Positions 5,619-6,515 of a stretch of 6,515 nt of DNA are shown in pieces (the stretch's first letter is position 1; each line of letters opens with the position of its first letter). A program made the translations under genes and the position numbers. A model generated the notes under the pieces. That model did no database searches. It was not told the DNA's origin and saw only the letters and a program-made list of their open reading frames with translations. This stretch comes from Hyphomicrobiales bacterium (GTDB lineage Bacteria; Pseudomonadota; Alphaproteobacteria; Rhizobiales; GCA-2746425), in the NCBI GenBank assembly GCA_002746425.1, contig NVXB01000044.1, positions 22,039-28,553 on the forward strand. Reading direction: 5' to 3'.

Positions 5619-6515
5619 TTCAGCCGCAACAAATTGTGGTTGCTGCTCGTTCTTCCTGCCAGCAATAAGCTGGAATTTCATCGCGGCATAACCACCCAGA
5701 ACAATCGCCGCTAGCGCAATCATCGATGATGGTGCTGCAGTGGATAGCCCGGCAATGCCCTGACCAACGGTACAGCCAAGCGCGGTGACGCCGCCAAAGC
5801 CCATCAACAGGCCGCCAGCGATATATCGCAAGACCGAAATCTCACTGGTAAAACCGCGAAATTTGAAGCGGCCAAAGACCACTGAGCTGACAAATGCGCC
5901 TGATATCACACCGCCAACAAGGGCAATGGAAAAGCGGATTGTATCGCCGGTATAGATCATCAGATATTGGATGCTCTCAGCGATGGGAGAGACAAAGCTG
6001 AGCGATGTCAGCTGGGTTGGATCGAAATCATCATAGCCAACAACGCCGGTGATGACCCAGCCCAGTACAACCAACAGGCCAACCGCAACACCAGGCACGA
6101 TGGCAGCTGTAAGGCCACGACCACGGGTGGTCAGCAAGGCAAAAAGCGCAAGGCCTGCAATGATGGCCGCGAACAATGGAAGCAAGCTGGCATTGCCATC
6201 AAACAATTCAGCGGGCGCTAAGTCACTTGCAACAAGGTTTTCCAACTCAATGCGGGGCAGGGCCAGAATACCGCGCAATGTGGCATAGGCCGTGATGCCG
6301 GTAATGACCAAGGTAAGGAATGCGCGCACATTGCCCGATGCTGCGAGCACCAGCAACCGGCTGACGCAACCGCCCGCCAGCACCATGCCAATGCCAAACA
6401 ACAAACCGCCAATGATGAGCGGTAGAGGACGAATGGCCACAGACCAATAAATGCTTTCCGACAGATCGACGATGCCAAAGGCCTGTAGCGCCTGCGTGCC
6501 GGCAAGCGCGGCCAG
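5616..6515 (-). CDS. Second YeeE/YedE-family transporter, C-terminal part (cut by window edge)
   Basis: The open frame continues without a stop to the right edge, so only the last 299 residues are seen and probably some 50-70 N-terminal residues are missing. The product is hydrophobic throughout. Visible conserved motifs are LAGGCVSR (cysteine at local residue 50, matching GTCGFGT of SoxT) and GGVTALGCTVGQG (cysteine at local residue 248), which is nearly identical to the same segment of SoxT at 2872-3951. The cysteine separation (198 residues) is close to that in SoxT (203). A GTG at 6440 could be mistaken for the start, but the upstream sequence LAGTQALQAFGIVDLSESIY clearly belongs to the family. 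It ends in a polar tail after AGRKNE. It is convergent with fccB and shares the hairpin with it. A role in moving thiosulfate or sulfane sulfur is expected; its division of labour with SoxT is unknown. Confidence 0.83.
   Translation of the reverse strand: MAALAGTQALQAFGIVDLSESIYWSVAIRPLPLIIGGLLFGIGMVLAGGCVSRLLVLAASGNVRAFLTLVITGITAYATLRGILALPRIELENLVASDLAPAELFDGNASLLPLFAAIIAGLALFALLTTRGRGLTAAIVPGVAVGLLVVLGWVITGVVGYDDFDPTQLTSLSFVSPIAESIQYLMIYTGDTIRFSIALVGGVISGAFVSSVVFGRFKFRGFTSEISVLRYIAGGLLMGFGGVTALGCTVGQGIAGLSTAAPSSMIALAAIVLGGYAAMKFQLIAGRKNEQQPQFVAAE

Noticed and set aside
5616..6440. Taking the GTG at 6440 as the start of the second YeeE gene
   Set aside because: The frame stays open to the window edge, and the upstream residues continue the family sequence, so the gene is partial and starts outside.

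Overview
The window is a stretch of a lithotrophic sulfur-oxidation (sox / flavocytochrome c) locus from a proteobacterium. It most resembles Alphaproteobacteria. That placement is an inference from three things: the soxR-soxS / soxV-soxW arrangement, the character of the proteins, and an intergenic palindromic repeat of a style common in alphaproteobacterial genomes. Base composition is moderate for such a group. No phage, transposon, CRISPR or RNA gene was seen.

Layout: on the minus strand at the left edge are the beginning of a soxW-like periplasmic thioredoxin gene (1-92, cut by the window) and, upstream of it in the same transcription unit, a CcdA/SoxV membrane thiol transporter gene (123-860). 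A divergent intergenic region (about 861-1037) with AT-rich dyads separates these from plus-strand soxS (1038-1424), soxR (1437-1802) and a cytosolic TolB-like six-repeat propeller gene (1818-2645). A 226-bp gap holding an approximately 89-bp palindromic repeat and a candidate operator follows. Next is a second plus-strand unit: a SoxT-type YeeE/YedE transporter (2872-3951), a monoheme cytochrome c (3975-4283) and the Tat-exported flavoprotein of flavocytochrome c sulfide dehydrogenase (4306-5574). A strong hairpin (5593-5618) closes it, and a second YeeE/YedE gene converges on it from the right (5616 to beyond 6515, minus strand).

How the genes fit together (family knowledge plus inference): FccB/FccA oxidise sulfide in the periplasm and pass electrons through the heme of FccA. 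SoxV moves reducing power across the membrane to periplasmic thioredoxins such as SoxW, and SoxS keeps the SoxYZ sulfur carrier active. The YeeE/YedE proteins probably move thiosulfate-like or sulfane-sulfur species across the inner membrane. SoxR is an ArsR-type repressor with the cysteine pair of persulfide sensors. Two imperfect AT-rich dyads sharing the same 8-base arm, one before soxV/soxS and one before soxT, are good candidate SoxR operators. The catalytic sox core (soxXYZABCD) is not in the window and may lie beyond soxW at the left.

The main points of interest are the persulfide-switch cysteines of SoxR, the shared dyad at two promoters, two YeeE paralogues bracketing fccAB, an unexplained propeller protein inside the sox regulatory operon, and the short monoheme FccA.
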